Below are positions 35,875-45,738 of a DNA stretch of 52,740 bases, one piece after another; positions within the stretch are counted from its first letter, which is position 1; each line of letters opens with the position of its first letter. The translations under genes and the position numbers were made by a program. This DNA is from Planococcus donghaensis MPA1U2 (GTDB lineage: Bacteria > Bacillota > Bacilli > Bacillales_A > Planococcaceae), in contig NZ_AEPB01000017.1 in NCBI RefSeq assembly GCF_000189395.1, positions 4 through 52,743 on the forward strand. The letters run 5' to 3'. Below the pieces are notes generated by a model, which worked only from the letters and a program-made list of their open reading frames with translations, did no database searches and was not told where the DNA came from.

Positions 35875-36751
35875 CGCCAACGTTTTTCTCGAGCTGTTTA
35901 GCGAGCAGAGTCAATTGTTGGTCGCGACATAATTGAATATGGTCATTCGTGTAGTTAGGAACCGTAATTTCTTCTAGCGACACGTCCAACTGGATGTCAC
36001 ATTTGATGACAGCCAGTTTTTTTGATAGCAACAACATATCCTTGTGTTCATCAATTTTCTTTTTCTGTGCCGGCTTTAATTCTTCAATTGCTTCTAATAC
36101 ACCATTTGTTGAACCATAGTTTTGAATAAGTTGAAGAGCCGTTTTCGGTCCAATCCCTTTTACCCCTGGGTAACCATCACTCGGATCGCCCATAAACGCT
36201 TTTACGTCTGCAAACTGGGATGGTTGAATACCGTACTCTTCTATAAACCGTGCTTCTGTGTAAACGTCATAAACGTGAAACCCTTTTTTCATGAATGCAA
36301 TATTGACCGAAGGCGTTAACAATTGCAACATGTCTTTATCCCCCGTGATGATGGTAAAGTCTACTTGATCTTGCCATTGCTTCGTAAATGAGCCGATAAA
36401 ATCATCTGCTTCAATTCCTGCTTCACCATAATTTTTCCAGCCAAGCTGCTCTGAAATTTCTTGTGCCCAGTCAAACTGATGCACCATGTCTTCTGGAGGA
36501 GCTGGTCGATTTGCTTTATAGCCATCAAACAAATCGGTGCGGAATGTTTTAGAACCCATGTCCCAACAAACTGCCATATGTGTTGGCTTCATCATTGTTT
36601 TCGCCGTTAAAACGTGACGCGTAAATCCTTGTACGCCGTTTGTGGCCAAGCCTTCAGTTGTTCTAAAATATTGATTCACAGCAGAAGTCGCGAAAAATGA
36701 GCGAAACAACAACGCCATGCCATCTATTAATAATACATGTGGTTTTTCCAT
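35852..36751 (-). CDS. ypcP: 5'-3' exonuclease / flap endonuclease (YpcP)
   Basis: A 299-residue protein equivalent to the N-terminal 5'-nuclease domain of DNA polymerase I, without the polymerase. The metal-binding acidic residues are visible in LLIDGMALLFR (Asp10), WDMGSKTFR, the GIEADDFIG segment near 113-121, TIITGDKDMLQL near 135-146 and GDPSDGYPGVKGIGPKTA near 188-205, the last being the helix-hairpin-helix that grips DNA. Such free-standing enzymes help remove RNA primers and repair DNA. It ends convergently inside the 3' end of the C39-like gene. Confidence 0.93.
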   Translation of the reverse strand: MEKPHVLLIDGMALLFRSFFATSAVNQYFRTTEGLATNGVQGFTRHVLTAKTMMKPTHMAVCWDMGSKTFRTDLFDGYKANRPAPPEDMVHQFDWAQEISEQLGWKNYGEAGIEADDFIGSFTKQWQDQVDFTIITGDKDMLQLLTPSVNIAFMKKGFHVYDVYTEARFIEEYGIQPSQFADVKAFMGDPSDGYPGVKGIGPKTALQLIQNYGSTNGVLEAIEELKPAQKKKIDEHKDMLLLSKKLAVIKCDIQLDVSLEEITVPNYTNDHIQLCRDQQLTLLAKQLEKNVGATTDPWV

Positions 36752-36810
36752 ACTATAAATCCTCCATCTTTTTATTGCTTACATTCCATTATAAAGCTTA
36801 TGTAATGAAA

Positions 36811-36831
36811 AAACCGCCGAAGCGGCGGTTT
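36811..36831 (-). terminator. intrinsic terminator of the BCCT transporter gene
   Basis: An 8-bp perfect stem (AAACCGCC with GGCGGTTT) around a 5-base loop, overlapping the end of the gene, followed by T residues on the minus strand. Confidence 0.85.
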
Positions 36832-38327
36832 TAACGTTTACGTTTTATAGCTTTGTATTCGATGCTTAATGCCTTATAGAAAGAAGCCATCATTAACAGC
36901 ATAATGACCGAGAATGGGAACGCTACTATAATCAATACCGTTTGCAATGTACCCAGTCCACCTGTAGACAAAAGAATTACAGCGATAGACGATTGGGCCA
37001 CTCCCCACGTCAGTTTTACAGAGTTCTGTGGATATAACGAACCGCCTGTAGTTTGCATCCCAAGAACGAATGTCGCCGAATCGGCAGAAGTAACGAAGAA
37101 CGTTGTAATCAAGAATACTGCAATTACTGATAACAAGACACCAAACGGCAACTCATTAAACACTGCGAACAATGTTTCTTCTGTCAGTAAGCTAGTTAAG
37201 TCTACGCCACTGTTTTGCACATCAATAGCAGTCGTTCCAAAAGCAGCAAACCAAAGGAAGCTGATAAACGTTGGAAGTAACAAGACGCCTAAAAGGAACT
37301 GACGGATTGTCCGTCCTCTAGATACACGAGCGATAAAAATACCAACAAATGGTGCCCATGAAATCCACCAAGCCCAATAGAAGATTGTCCAACCATCAAT
37401 CCAAGCACGATTTTCACCATCAATAGGTGCTGCTCGGAAACTCATTTCCACAAAATTTTGGAAGTATGTGCCGATTGTGTCGGTGAACATATTCATAATC
37501 AGTAAAGTCGGTCCTAAAATAATCATTGCAGCCAGTAATGCAACTGCCAATACCATGTTAGCATTGGAAAGGTATTTGATCCCTTTGCTTAATCCAGACC
37601 AAGCAGAGATCATGAATAATACAGTAACAACTCCAATGATAACTAATTGAACACCAAAGCTATCTCCTGGTATTCTATCAAATAAATAAGCAAGACCACC
37701 ATTGATTTGAATCGCTCCAAATCCAAGAGTAGTAGCAACGCCGACAACTGTTGCAAAAACAGCGATGACGTCTACAAAAGTACCCCATGGCCCCTTCATT
37801 TTATCGCCAAACAACGGCTTTAAAGTTGCCGAGATCAATCCAGGTTCCCCTTTTCGGAACTGAGCATATGCGAGTGCTAATGCCACTACGGCATAAATAG
37901 CCCACGCATGAATTCCCCAGTGGAAAAAGCTGAAACGCATTGATTCGCGCATTGCTTCAGCGGTGCCAGCTTCTGCGGTTGCTGGACCAATCGCGAAATG
38001 CGATAACGGTTCTGCAGCTCCCCAGAAAACTAGACCAATTCCCATTCCTGCTGAAAACAGCATGGCAATCCATGTGCCGAATGAAAATTCGGGTTTATCT
38101 GAGTCTTTCCCCAGTTTGATTTGCCCCATCGGACTGATCAGGAAAAACAAACAGAATAAAACCATCACTGAAACGATTAATAGGTAATACCACCCAAACG
38201 AAGTTGTTAGGAATGATTTTATATTTCCTGTAACTTCTGCAAAACTATCGGGTGCAAATGCGCCGAAGCCAATGGCCAGTAATGCCAGTGCAAGAGCAAT
38301 CCAAAAAACATTGGTTACTTTCTTCAT
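36831..38327 (-). CDS. BCCT family osmolyte transporter
   Basis: A 498-residue membrane protein of the betaine/choline/carnitine transporter family with about 12 helices. The hallmark tryptophan-rich helix 8 segment reads [23 protein letters not shown] (core [10 protein letters not shown] near 313-322), and [18 protein letters not shown] near 94-111 forms the sodium and substrate site (a GMGIG version, seen in sodium-driven members such as OpuD and BetP). Glycine betaine is the likeliest substrate. A GGAGAG site precedes the ATG. Upstream is a long leader with a terminator and inverted repeats at the promoter. Confidence 0.93.
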   Translation of the reverse strand: MKKVTNVFWIALALALLAIGFGAFAPDSFAEVTGNIKSFLTTSFGWYYLLIVSVMVLFCLFFLISPMGQIKLGKDSDKPEFSFGTWIAMLFSAGMGIGLVFWGAAEPLSHFAIGPATAEAGTAEAMRESMRFSFFHWGIHAWAIYAVVALALAYAQFRKGEPGLISATLKPLFGDKMKGPWGTFVDVIAVFATVVGVATTLGFGAIQINGGLAYLFDRIPGDSFGVQLVIIGVVTVLFMISAWSGLSKGIKYLSNANMVLAVALLAAMIILGPTLLIMNMFTDTIGTYFQNFVEMSFRAAPIDGENRAWIDGWTIFYWAWWISWAPFVGIFIARVSRGRTIRQFLLGVLLLPTFISFLWFAAFGTTAIDVQNSGVDLTSLLTEETLFAVFNELPFGVLLSVIAVFLITTFFVTSADSATFVLGMQTTGGSLYPQNSVKLTWGVAQSSIAVILLSTGGLGTLQTVLIIVAFPFSVIMLLMMASFYKALSIEYKAIKRKR

Positions 38328-38427
38328 ATACTATCTCTCCTCTTTTTTTTCTGCTTTAACGCTCAGTAAATCCTATTATTCTAAATAGCAATCTTCTGAC
38401 CGCCAAAGTCCGTACTGATCAACTAAA

Positions 38428-38459
38428 AATCAGCGGAGGAAAAAGAGCCCCCGCTGATT
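38428..38459 (-). terminator. leader terminator upstream of the BCCT transporter
   Basis: A 12-bp stem with one G-T pair (38428-38439 with 38448-38459), 8-base loop and a TTTTT tail on the minus strand. It sits about 20-50 bases after the predicted start site and 100 bases before the transporter, so it either acts as an attenuator or ends a short RNA of about 55 bases. Confidence 0.8.
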
Positions 38460-38485
38460 GAAGTTTCTCTTTATCACAAGTCTAT

Positions 38486-38558
38486 AGGATACGGAAAATT
38501 TCCGGTCCTGTCAAATCCACTCATTGACAATTGGCTATAAAACCCTGGGGATTTGACA
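38486..38558 (-). promoter_or_regulatory. promoter with two inverted repeats upstream of the BCCT transporter
   Basis: On the minus strand: -35 TTGACA (complement of 38509-38514), 17-base spacer, -10 TATCCT (complement of 38486-38491). The spacer holds a perfect palindrome CGGAAA-A-TTTCCG (38492-38504). The -35 box also forms part of a perfect 10-bp inverted repeat, TGTCAAATCC and GGATTTGACA (38509-38518 and 38549-38558), with 30 bases between arms. Both look like regulator sites; no regulator is known. Confidence 0.65.
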
Positions 38559-38608
38559 ACAGAAACCCTATTAAATCTATGTTTCTCTCTTTATATTCTT
38601 CTAAATAA

Positions 38609-38637
38609 AAAACCAGATTCACAAGGAATCTGGTTTT
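38609..38637 (-). terminator. intrinsic terminator after the SurA-like lipoprotein gene
   Basis: A 12-bp perfect stem (AAAACCAGATTC with GAATCTGGTTTT), 5-base loop and T residues on the minus strand, just past the stop. Confidence 0.92.
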
Positions 38638-38641
38638 TTAT

Positions 38642-39403
38642 TTAGAGGTTAATTGTAACTTCTGCTTGTTCACGAAGTTTTGCGATTAAAGCTTGTGTTG
38701 CTTCGCTTTCTTTTTGTACTTTCAATTGTTCTTCAATTTGCGGTTTTACATCTTCAAAAGCTGGAATTTCTTCGCCGCCAGCTTCTTCTTGCTGAGCTTT
38801 TGCTTCATCATAGTAAGTTTGTAGTTCTTCATCAGTCAACTTGATTTCACCAGTTTCTGCGGCAATCAACTGCTCGATCTTCACTTGCGTTTCAATTTGT
38901 TTCATGACTTCTTCTTCAGAAATCCCTTGCTCTTTTAAAGCTGCCAATAATTCATCTGAAGAGGTCAAACCATTTTGCTGAGCTAACTCTTCTAGCGCTG
39001 TATTCGTCTGTTCTTCAGAGGCAGTCAGTTTTTGCTTTTCTGTTTCTTGAACAAGCAATTCCTGCGCAACTAAGCTATCTGCCACTTGCTCTTTTAACTG
39101 ACTTTGGTCAACTTCTTGACCAGACAGCTGAGATTGCATCGCCATTTGTTCAAACTGTCCGGTATAAATAGACTCAAAATCCTCTTTTGTGATTTCTTCA
39201 CCATTTACTTCTGCGACAACTTCTGGAATACCTTCTAAATCAGCTTCTGGCATCTCTGGTTGTTCGCCGCTTTCTTGATCTGTTGCAACCTCTTCTTGCG
39301 GTGTTTCTTCACCTTCTGTTTCTTTAGCTGTATCATCACCACAAGCAGCTAATGCTACCATGGATCCTCCAAGTACAATTGTTAAAAACCATTTTTTAAT
39401 CAT
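38642..39403 (-). CDS. SurA N-terminal domain lipoprotein
   Basis: A 253-residue lipoprotein. The signal peptide ends in the lipobox VALAAC (Cys21), followed by an acidic Glu-rich linker to about 60. Residues 60-250 match the SurA N-terminal/foldase helical domain: VAEVNGEEITKEDFESIY near 64-81 and KQLVAQELLVQETEK-type helices later. It lacks the parvulin prolyl-isomerase domain found in PrsA and SurA, so it likely has chaperone rather than isomerase activity on exported proteins. A GGGAG site precedes the ATG. It has its own terminator. Confidence 0.87.
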   Translation of the reverse strand: MIKKWFLTIVLGGSMVALAACGDDTAKETEGEETPQEEVATDQESGEQPEMPEADLEGIPEVVAEVNGEEITKEDFESIYTGQFEQMAMQSQLSGQEVDQSQLKEQVADSLVAQELLVQETEKQKLTASEEQTNTALEELAQQNGLTSSDELLAALKEQGISEEEVMKQIETQVKIEQLIAAETGEIKLTDEELQTYYDEAKAQQEEAGGEEIPAFEDVKPQIEEQLKVQKESEATQALIAKLREQAEVTINL

Positions 39404-39553
39404 GGGTTATTCTCCCTTCAAACATAATGTCGGTTATTGTAGCACATTGTGCGGAGCTGTAAAAACAATAACCTTTTTGGGGTACTTACTTGTTTTTCAA
39501 TAAGCTACACGAGTTTGCTATGTTAGTTCGTAAAAAGAGCACGTTTTGAATTG

Positions 39554-39754
39554 TTAAGATCTATTCAAATTAAATAAATCCGCAATGATTTCAGCACTTC
39601 CGGGTGAAAACATAAACAAGGAAAGTGCTATAAAGAGGGTTCCTACGATCAGTAATCCAATCCGAATTGGTACCTGAAGTCGCTTTGTCATTAATAGCCC
39701 AGAAATGAATAAACATAGTCCAAGCAATAAAATTAAGAAATACCAAAAACCCAT
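39554..39754 (-). CDS. small two-helix membrane protein, unknown
   Basis: A 66-residue protein beginning MGFWYFLILLLGLCLFISGL, with two membrane helices (about 3-21 and 33-52) joined by a basic loop TKRLQVPIR, and a final amphipathic segment AEIIADLFNLN. The ATG at 39754 is chosen for a GAGGGTGA site at good spacing. It lies between tmRNA and the SurA-like gene. I do not recognise a named family. Confidence 0.7.
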   Translation of the reverse strand: MGFWYFLILLLGLCLFISGLLMTKRLQVPIRIGLLIVGTLFIALSLFMFSPGSAEIIADLFNLNRS

Positions 39755-39869
39755 CCGGTCACCCTCTTTCGAAGTCATACGGTAATAGGACGTACATGAT
39801 TGATAAAGGTTCGATGAATACTAAAATTAATGGCTACAAGCATATTAAAAAGTCTTAACCCCACAAAAA

Positions 39870-39899
39870 AACGCCAAAACCAGTTAAGGTTTTGACGTT
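39870..39899 (-). terminator. intrinsic terminator of ssrA
   Basis: A 12-bp stem with one wobble (AACGCCAAAACC with GGTTTTGACGTT), 6-base loop and a TTTTTTT run on the minus strand, 14 bases past the tmRNA 3' end. Confidence 0.92.
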
Positions 39900-39912
39900 T
39901 TTTATCTCACTA

Positions 39913-40263
39913 TGGAGACGGCGGGAGTCGAACCCGCGTCCAGAAACTCCGCTACTTAAGCATCTACGCGTGTAGCTCATCTATTAAGGTTTCATGCGCC
40001 ATTCTGCCGATAAGCAGGCGTCCTGGGCACTAATCTGAGAATCTCTCCCGGTTGCCTCAGATGGTAGCAACCGGTGTATCCCACTAAAGTTGAGCTTTAC
40101 CTAGCCACATGGGCGATGGATAGATAAAGCAGATCCGAGCTTACGCTGCGAATGCTAGGTTTTGGTTTGTTTTGCCAGTTGTTATAAATGCGTTTGTGAC
40201 GAAGACGACCCTCCGACGCGCAACTCAAGCCCAGATCATCCCTGTCGAATCCGTAACGTCCCC
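39913..40263 (-). ncRNA. ssrA: tmRNA (ssrA)
   Basis: Transfer-messenger RNA, 351 bases, that rescues stalled ribosomes with SmpB. On the minus strand the 5' end GGGGACGTTACGGATTCGAC and the 3' end with GGTTCGACTCCCGCCGTCTCC-A pair to form the alanine-type acceptor stem (7 bp, one wobble). The terminal CCA is not encoded and would be added. The tag frame at 40141-40176 reads GKTNQNLAFAA and ends in TAA, so with the tRNA-borne Ala the tag is AGKTNQNLAFAA, ending in the hydrophobic residues recognised by ClpXP. Pseudoknot-like GC stems follow (for example GGTTGC with GCAACC near 40050-40070). smpB is directly upstream. Confidence 0.97.
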
Positions 40264-40315
40264 TCATTAAAAGAGACACGGAAGATGTATAAACAGCTTC
40301 ATGTGCTATAAACCC

Positions 40316-40344
40316 ATTATAAAGTACCAATGGTCAGACATCAA
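40316..40344 (-). promoter_or_regulatory. ssrA promoter
   Basis: On the minus strand: -35 TTGATG (complement of 40339-40344), 17-base spacer, -10 TATAAT (complement of 40316-40321). The predicted start is about 45 bases upstream of the mature tmRNA, so the 5' leader is removed by processing. The promoter lies just past the smpB stop. Confidence 0.85.
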
Positions 40345-40347
40345 GTC

Positions 40348-40812
40348 TTAGCGGTTACGTTCTTTCATCGCACGGTCGATTTCTCGTTTTGCGTCTTTTT
40401 TCTTCAAGTCTTCTCGTTTGTCGTAGTTTTTCTTACCCTTACCGACACCAAGCAATACTTTAGCAAATCCGTCCTTCAAGTACATTTTCAGTGGAATAAT
40501 CGCAGAACCTTGCACTTTTGAATGTGCCAATAAATTCGCAATTTGCTTTTTGTGCAATAACAGTTTACGCGACCGTGTAGGGTCGTGGTTAAACTGATTG
40601 CCTTGATCATAAGGGCTGATGTGCATATTTGAAATCCAAGCTTCGCCATTACGAATTCGAACAAACGAATCTTTTAATTGGACTTTGCCGTTTCGTGCGG
40701 ACTTAATCTCGGTTCCTTGCAAGACGATACCTGCTTCGATTGTTTCTTCAATAAAGAAATCGAAACCGGCTTTCTTGTTTTGGGCAATTACTTTGCCTTC
40801 TCCTTTGGCCAT
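40348..40812 (-). CDS. smpB: SsrA-binding protein SmpB
   Basis: A 154-residue SmpB that binds tmRNA and guides it to stalled ribosomes. Typical motifs are [26 protein letters not shown] near 13-38 and the C-terminal [24 protein letters not shown], whose basic tail reaches into the mRNA channel. A GAGGTG site precedes the ATG. It sits between rnr and ssrA, with a terminator before it and the ssrA promoter after it. Confidence 0.97.
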   Translation of the reverse strand: MAKGEGKVIAQNKKAGFDFFIEETIEAGIVLQGTEIKSARNGKVQLKDSFVRIRNGEAWISNMHISPYDQGNQFNHDPTRSRKLLLHKKQIANLLAHSKVQGSAIIPLKMYLKDGFAKVLLGVGKGKKNYDKREDLKKKDAKREIDRAMKERNR

Positions 40813-40836
40813 GTGGTTTCACCTCAACTAGATTCA

Positions 40837-40860
40837 AAAAGCGGCATGTGCGCCGCTTTT
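40837..40860 (-). terminator. hairpin between rnr and smpB
   Basis: A 9-bp perfect stem (AAAAGCGGC with GCCGCTTTT), 6-base loop, followed by T residues on the minus strand. It overlaps the rnr stop codon. It should end or weaken transcription before smpB. Confidence 0.82.
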
Positions 40861-43184
40861 TATTTTTTCTTTTTGCGTCCTTGTTTTGCTACATTTTCGT
40901 AAAACTTTTTCTTTTTGTTTTTCGGCTTGCGTGTTGGACCGCCGCCTTCGGGCTTTTTGCCATCGCGTCCTGGTTTCCCAGCGCCATCTTTTTTGTTCGC
41001 ACGAATTACTTTGGGTTGATCTTTTCTTGTGCGACGAGGCGTTTGCACCATGCCGACAATTTCAAAATCAATTGATGATTCCTCAGGTTTAACACCGATG
41101 ACTTTGATTTCTATTTCGTCACCAATACGGAATTGGCGGTTTGAACGTTCACCTATCATCATCATGCTGCGATCGTCAAAACGGTAATAATCGTCCGTCA
41201 TATTAGAGACGTGCACCAAGCCTTCAATCGTATTCGGCAGTTCGATAAACAAACCGAAATTCGTCACTGAAGAAATAATTCCTGTAAACTGTTCACCAAT
41301 TTTATCAGCCATAAATTGAGATTTTTTCAATGCATCCGTGTCGCGTTCTGCTTCTACTGCGCGGCGTTCACGTTCTGACGTATGCGTTGCAATATCATCC
41401 ATATTGGCATCCCAATAAGCGATTGTTTTTTTCGACAAGTCTTTTTCGATTAAATATGTGCGGATCAAGCGATGCACGATTAAATCGGGGTAACGACGAA
41501 TCGGTGATGTGAAATGTGTATAAAATTCGGTTGATAAGCCAAAATGCCCTAAACTTTCAGCAGAGTATTTTGCTTGTTGCATTGAACGCAACATCATTGT
41601 GGAAATAACCGGTTCTTCTGGTGTTCCTGCAATTGATTCAACAATTTCTTGCAAAGCACGCGGATGAATTTGTGTACCAGACCCTTTTACCACAATTCCA
41701 AAGTTCGTAACAAATTCGAAAAAGCGTTGTAATTTTTCTGGTTTTGGATCTTCGTGAATGCGGTAAATTGCTGGAACTTCCATGTTATGAAAATGCTCAG
41801 CTACTGTTTCATTGGCAGCTAGCATAAATTCTTCGATTAAACGTTCCGAAACTGTACGTTCGCGAATCACAACATCTACTGGATAACCGTTTTCATCAAC
41901 TAATACTTTCGACTCTTTAAAGTCAAAATCAATAGCTCCGCGGCGCATGCGTTTTGTGCGAAGAACTTCTGCTAATTCTTTCATCAATTCAAACATAGGC
42001 ACTAATTCGCTATATTGTTCTTTCAGTTCTTGATTGTCTTGCTCTAAAATTTCGTAAACATCCGTGTATGTCATACGAGCGGACGTGTTAATAACACTTT
42101 GGAAAATTTCATGTGATTGCACTTCGCCTTGATCATTGAAAATCATTTCACAAGACAATGTCAAACGGTCTACTTGTGGATTTAACGAGCAAATCCCATT
42201 CGACAAGCGATGTGGAATCATTGGGATCACGCGATCCGTCAAATAAATACTTGTAGCACGATCATAAGCTTCACGGTCAATTGGAGAGCCTTCCGTTACG
42301 TAATGACTAACGTCAGCGATGTGAACGCCTAATTTATAAGTACCGTCTTCGTATTTTACAACTTGAACGGCATCATCTAAATCTTTAGCGTCAGCTCCAT
42401 CAATTGTTACAATTTGTTCGTTGCGTAAGTCGCGACGGTCGTTTAAATCTGCCGGATCAATTTGATCTGGCACATTATTTGCTTGTTCTAATACATCTGG
42501 CGGAAATTCCGTTTCGATGCCATATTTATGAATAATGGAAAGAATATCAACACCTGGATCGTTTTTGTGCCCAAGAATTTGCGTTACCATGCCGGTTGCT
42601 GACATTCTGCCTTCTGGCCATCCAGTAATTTCTACCACAACTTTATGACCATCTACTGCGCCTAAGGTGTCGTCTTTTGCGATAAAGATATCCATATTCA
42701 TTTTCTTGTCATCTGTTACAACAAAGCCAAATCCTTTGTTTTCTTGGAACGTTCCGACAGCTTTAGTCGTTCCACGTTCAATAATCCGAATAATTGCGCC
42801 TTCACGGCGATCTCCTGAAGAACCTTCGGATATGCGGATTAATACAGTGTCTCCATTAATTGCGCCATTCACTTCAGTTGGCGGGATAAAGACATCGTCT
42901 AATCCTGCTTCTTCAGGTGCAACAAAGCCAAATCCTTTTGGATGTCCGATGAATTTGCCGCGCATAACATTCATTCGTTCTGGCACGCCATATCGGTTAG
43001 ATCTTGAACGGATAAGTGTTCCAGATTCTTCTAGTCTTACTAACGTCTTTACTAACTCTGTAAATTCATCAGCATCTTCAAAACCAAATTGTTCTTCTAT
43101 TTCTTGTACAGTCAGCGGTTTATAAGCTTCTTCACGCATGAAAACCAATAAGCGCTGCTCTAATGATTTTTCGGGATTCCCCAA
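40860..43184 (-). CDS. rnr: ribonuclease R
   Basis: A 774-residue exoribonuclease R, which degrades structured RNA and the defective mRNAs released by tmRNA. Order: N-terminal helix-turn-helix and cold-shock domains (about 1-230), the RNB catalytic domain (about 240-575) with [17 protein letters not shown] near 254-270 carrying the metal-binding Asp residues, the segment [12 protein letters not shown] near 552-563, an S1 domain near 632-712 and a Lys/Arg-rich tail. The start is a TTG with a strong GGAGG site 8 bases upstream. It lies between est and smpB, as in B. subtilis. Confidence 0.96.
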   Translation of the reverse strand: MGNPEKSLEQRLLVFMREEAYKPLTVQEIEEQFGFEDADEFTELVKTLVRLEESGTLIRSRSNRYGVPERMNVMRGKFIGHPKGFGFVAPEEAGLDDVFIPPTEVNGAINGDTVLIRISEGSSGDRREGAIIRIIERGTTKAVGTFQENKGFGFVVTDDKKMNMDIFIAKDDTLGAVDGHKVVVEITGWPEGRMSATGMVTQILGHKNDPGVDILSIIHKYGIETEFPPDVLEQANNVPDQIDPADLNDRRDLRNEQIVTIDGADAKDLDDAVQVVKYEDGTYKLGVHIADVSHYVTEGSPIDREAYDRATSIYLTDRVIPMIPHRLSNGICSLNPQVDRLTLSCEMIFNDQGEVQSHEIFQSVINTSARMTYTDVYEILEQDNQELKEQYSELVPMFELMKELAEVLRTKRMRRGAIDFDFKESKVLVDENGYPVDVVIRERTVSERLIEEFMLAANETVAEHFHNMEVPAIYRIHEDPKPEKLQRFFEFVTNFGIVVKGSGTQIHPRALQEIVESIAGTPEEPVISTMMLRSMQQAKYSAESLGHFGLSTEFYTHFTSPIRRYPDLIVHRLIRTYLIEKDLSKKTIAYWDANMDDIATHTSERERRAVEAERDTDALKKSQFMADKIGEQFTGIISSVTNFGLFIELPNTIEGLVHVSNMTDDYYRFDDRSMMMIGERSNRQFRIGDEIEIKVIGVKPEESSIDFEIVGMVQTPRRTRKDQPKVIRANKKDGAGKPGRDGKKPEGGGPTRKPKNKKKKFYENVAKQGRKKKK

Positions 43185-43208
43185 ATCTAACTCCTCCTTT
43201 ATAACAGT

Positions 43209-43955
43209 TCACACACTCCAATCTAATGATTCAAGAAATGTGAAAATGTCTTCGTGCAATTGCTTTTTTTCTTTATCGAGCGTAATAACATGACCCGAAT
43301 TTTCATACCATTTTATGTGTTTATCGGTCGATTCTGAATTGTCGTAAATGACATTAGCTGAATCTGTATCAATTACGGTATCTAATCTACCTTGAACAAC
43401 GAATAAAGGCGCATAAATGTGATCTACATGCTCTTTTACATCTGCAACCAAGGCACGCAAATCAGCCAATGATTCCATCGGCTTTTCTTGAAAAGCCTCT
43501 ATTTCTTTTTCGATAAGTTCATCGCTTTTTCCTTCATAGTTCTTATAATCGCGCGCATATTTCAATACACCTTGATACATTAAATCTGTAGATTTCATAT
43601 TCATTGGTGCACACATCGAAACAATGCCCTTGATAGGCTTTGTATACCCTAATTTCAAGCTAAATACGCCGCCAAGCGACAAACCAGCTACTGCAATTTC
43701 AGAGTAGCCTTCTTCGATTAACGTGTCATACGCTTGCTCTACGTCTTTCCACCAATCCGCTGGCCCTGTGCCAACCAATTCTTCTGGTGCCACGCCGTGC
43801 CCTGCGTAATGCGGTGCTATGCTTGTATATCCATTAGTTTCAAGAAAGCGTCCCAACATCCGAACATCTGCTGAATTTCCTGTAAAGCCATGCAAAAGAA
43901 TTACTGCCCGTGGGCCTTTTTTAAAGAAAAATGGTTTTGGTTGCGAAACTCGCAT
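43209..43955 (-). CDS. est: carboxylesterase (Est30/YvaK type)
   Basis: A 248-residue alpha/beta-hydrolase, close to the Geobacillus thermophilic carboxylesterase Est30. The catalytic triad is Ser93 in GLSLGG, Asp192 in GRLDTVID and His222 in SGHVITLD. The oxyanion hole is formed by HGFTG (22-26). It would cleave short-chain esters in the cytosol. It stands between secG and rnr, with a TGGAGGAG site, and likely shares their transcript. The operon role is unclear. Confidence 0.94.
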   Translation of the reverse strand: MRVSQPKPFFFKKGPRAVILLHGFTGNSADVRMLGRFLETNGYTSIAPHYAGHGVAPEELVGTGPADWWKDVEQAYDTLIEEGYSEIAVAGLSLGGVFSLKLGYTKPIKGIVSMCAPMNMKSTDLMYQGVLKYARDYKNYEGKSDELIEKEIEAFQEKPMESLADLRALVADVKEHVDHIYAPLFVVQGRLDTVIDTDSANVIYDNSESTDKHIKWYENSGHVITLDKEKKQLHEDIFTFLESLDWSV

Positions 43956-43985
43956 GAAAACTCCTCCATTCTAATACTAAAAGAA

Positions 43986-44012
43986 AACGCCTAACCATGT
44001 ATGGTCAGGCGA
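43986..44012 (-). terminator. intrinsic terminator after secG
   Basis: Stem AACGCCTAACCAT with ATGGTCAGGCG (one mismatch), followed by T-rich sequence on the minus strand, 15 bases past the secG stop. Confidence 0.75.
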
Positions 44013-44026
44013 TTTAATCATCTACA

Positions 44027-44254
44027 TTAAACTTTCGTTACGGCAATAGCCAGAATAAAGAATAAGGCAGCAAGTACAATCGTTACTCGATGTAAGACTA
44101 AGTCCAAGCCACGAGCTTTTTGCTTACCGAAAAGTTGCTCTGCTCCACCGGAGATGGCTCCTGAAAGACCTGCACTTTTTCCAGATTGCAATAAAACGAC
44201 TACGATTAATGCGAGCGATACGATGACGAGTAATGTCATTAACAACGTATGCAT
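44027..44254 (-). CDS. secG: preprotein translocase subunit SecG
   Basis: A 75-residue SecG, the third subunit of the SecYEG export channel. Two membrane helices (about 1-22 and 52-72) are joined by a conserved loop [29 protein letters not shown], whose core [17 protein letters not shown] is the family signature. The ATG at 44254 is chosen for AGGAGG 8 bases upstream; a GTG three codons earlier lies within that site. It lies between eno and est. Confidence 0.95.
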   Translation of the reverse strand: MHTLLMTLLVIVSLALIVVVLLQSGKSAGLSGAISGGAEQLFGKQKARGLDLVLHRVTIVLAALFFILAIAVTKV

Positions 44255-44328
44255 AAATTCCACCTCCTGAAACGAACATTCACAACAAAATTAAGTTTAC
44301 CAAACATTGCGACCGGTGACAACAGAAA

Positions 44329-44362
44329 TAGAAAATAGAAGGCATTTGCCTTCTATTTTCTA
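44329..44362 (-). terminator. hairpin after the glycolytic operon
   Basis: A 16-bp perfect stem (44329-44344 with 44347-44362) with a 2-base loop, 70 bases past the eno stop. The minus-strand tail is T-rich but broken (TTTCTG), so it is a probable terminator. Confidence 0.65.
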
Positions 44363-44427
44363 AAAGATAAATTAAAGAATTTGACTTACTAATTATTTAA
44401 CCCAATCAAATTCTACTTTCAATTACT

Positions 44428-45723
<1,296 letters not shown>

Positions 45724-45738
45724 TTAAAACAGCTCCCT

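Larger units (their letters stand above)
38328..38608 (-). other. leader region of the BCCT transporter
   Basis: A 280-base gap that holds a promoter with two inverted repeats (38486-38558), and a strong terminator (38428-38459) ahead of the transporter gene. The 100 bases between that terminator and the start codon carry no obvious structure. No reading frame with a ribosome binding site is seen. Confidence 0.6.

Noticed and set aside
40097-40330. Minus-strand frame of 77 residues
   Set aside because: It lies within the tmRNA gene and its promoter, and has no family resemblance.
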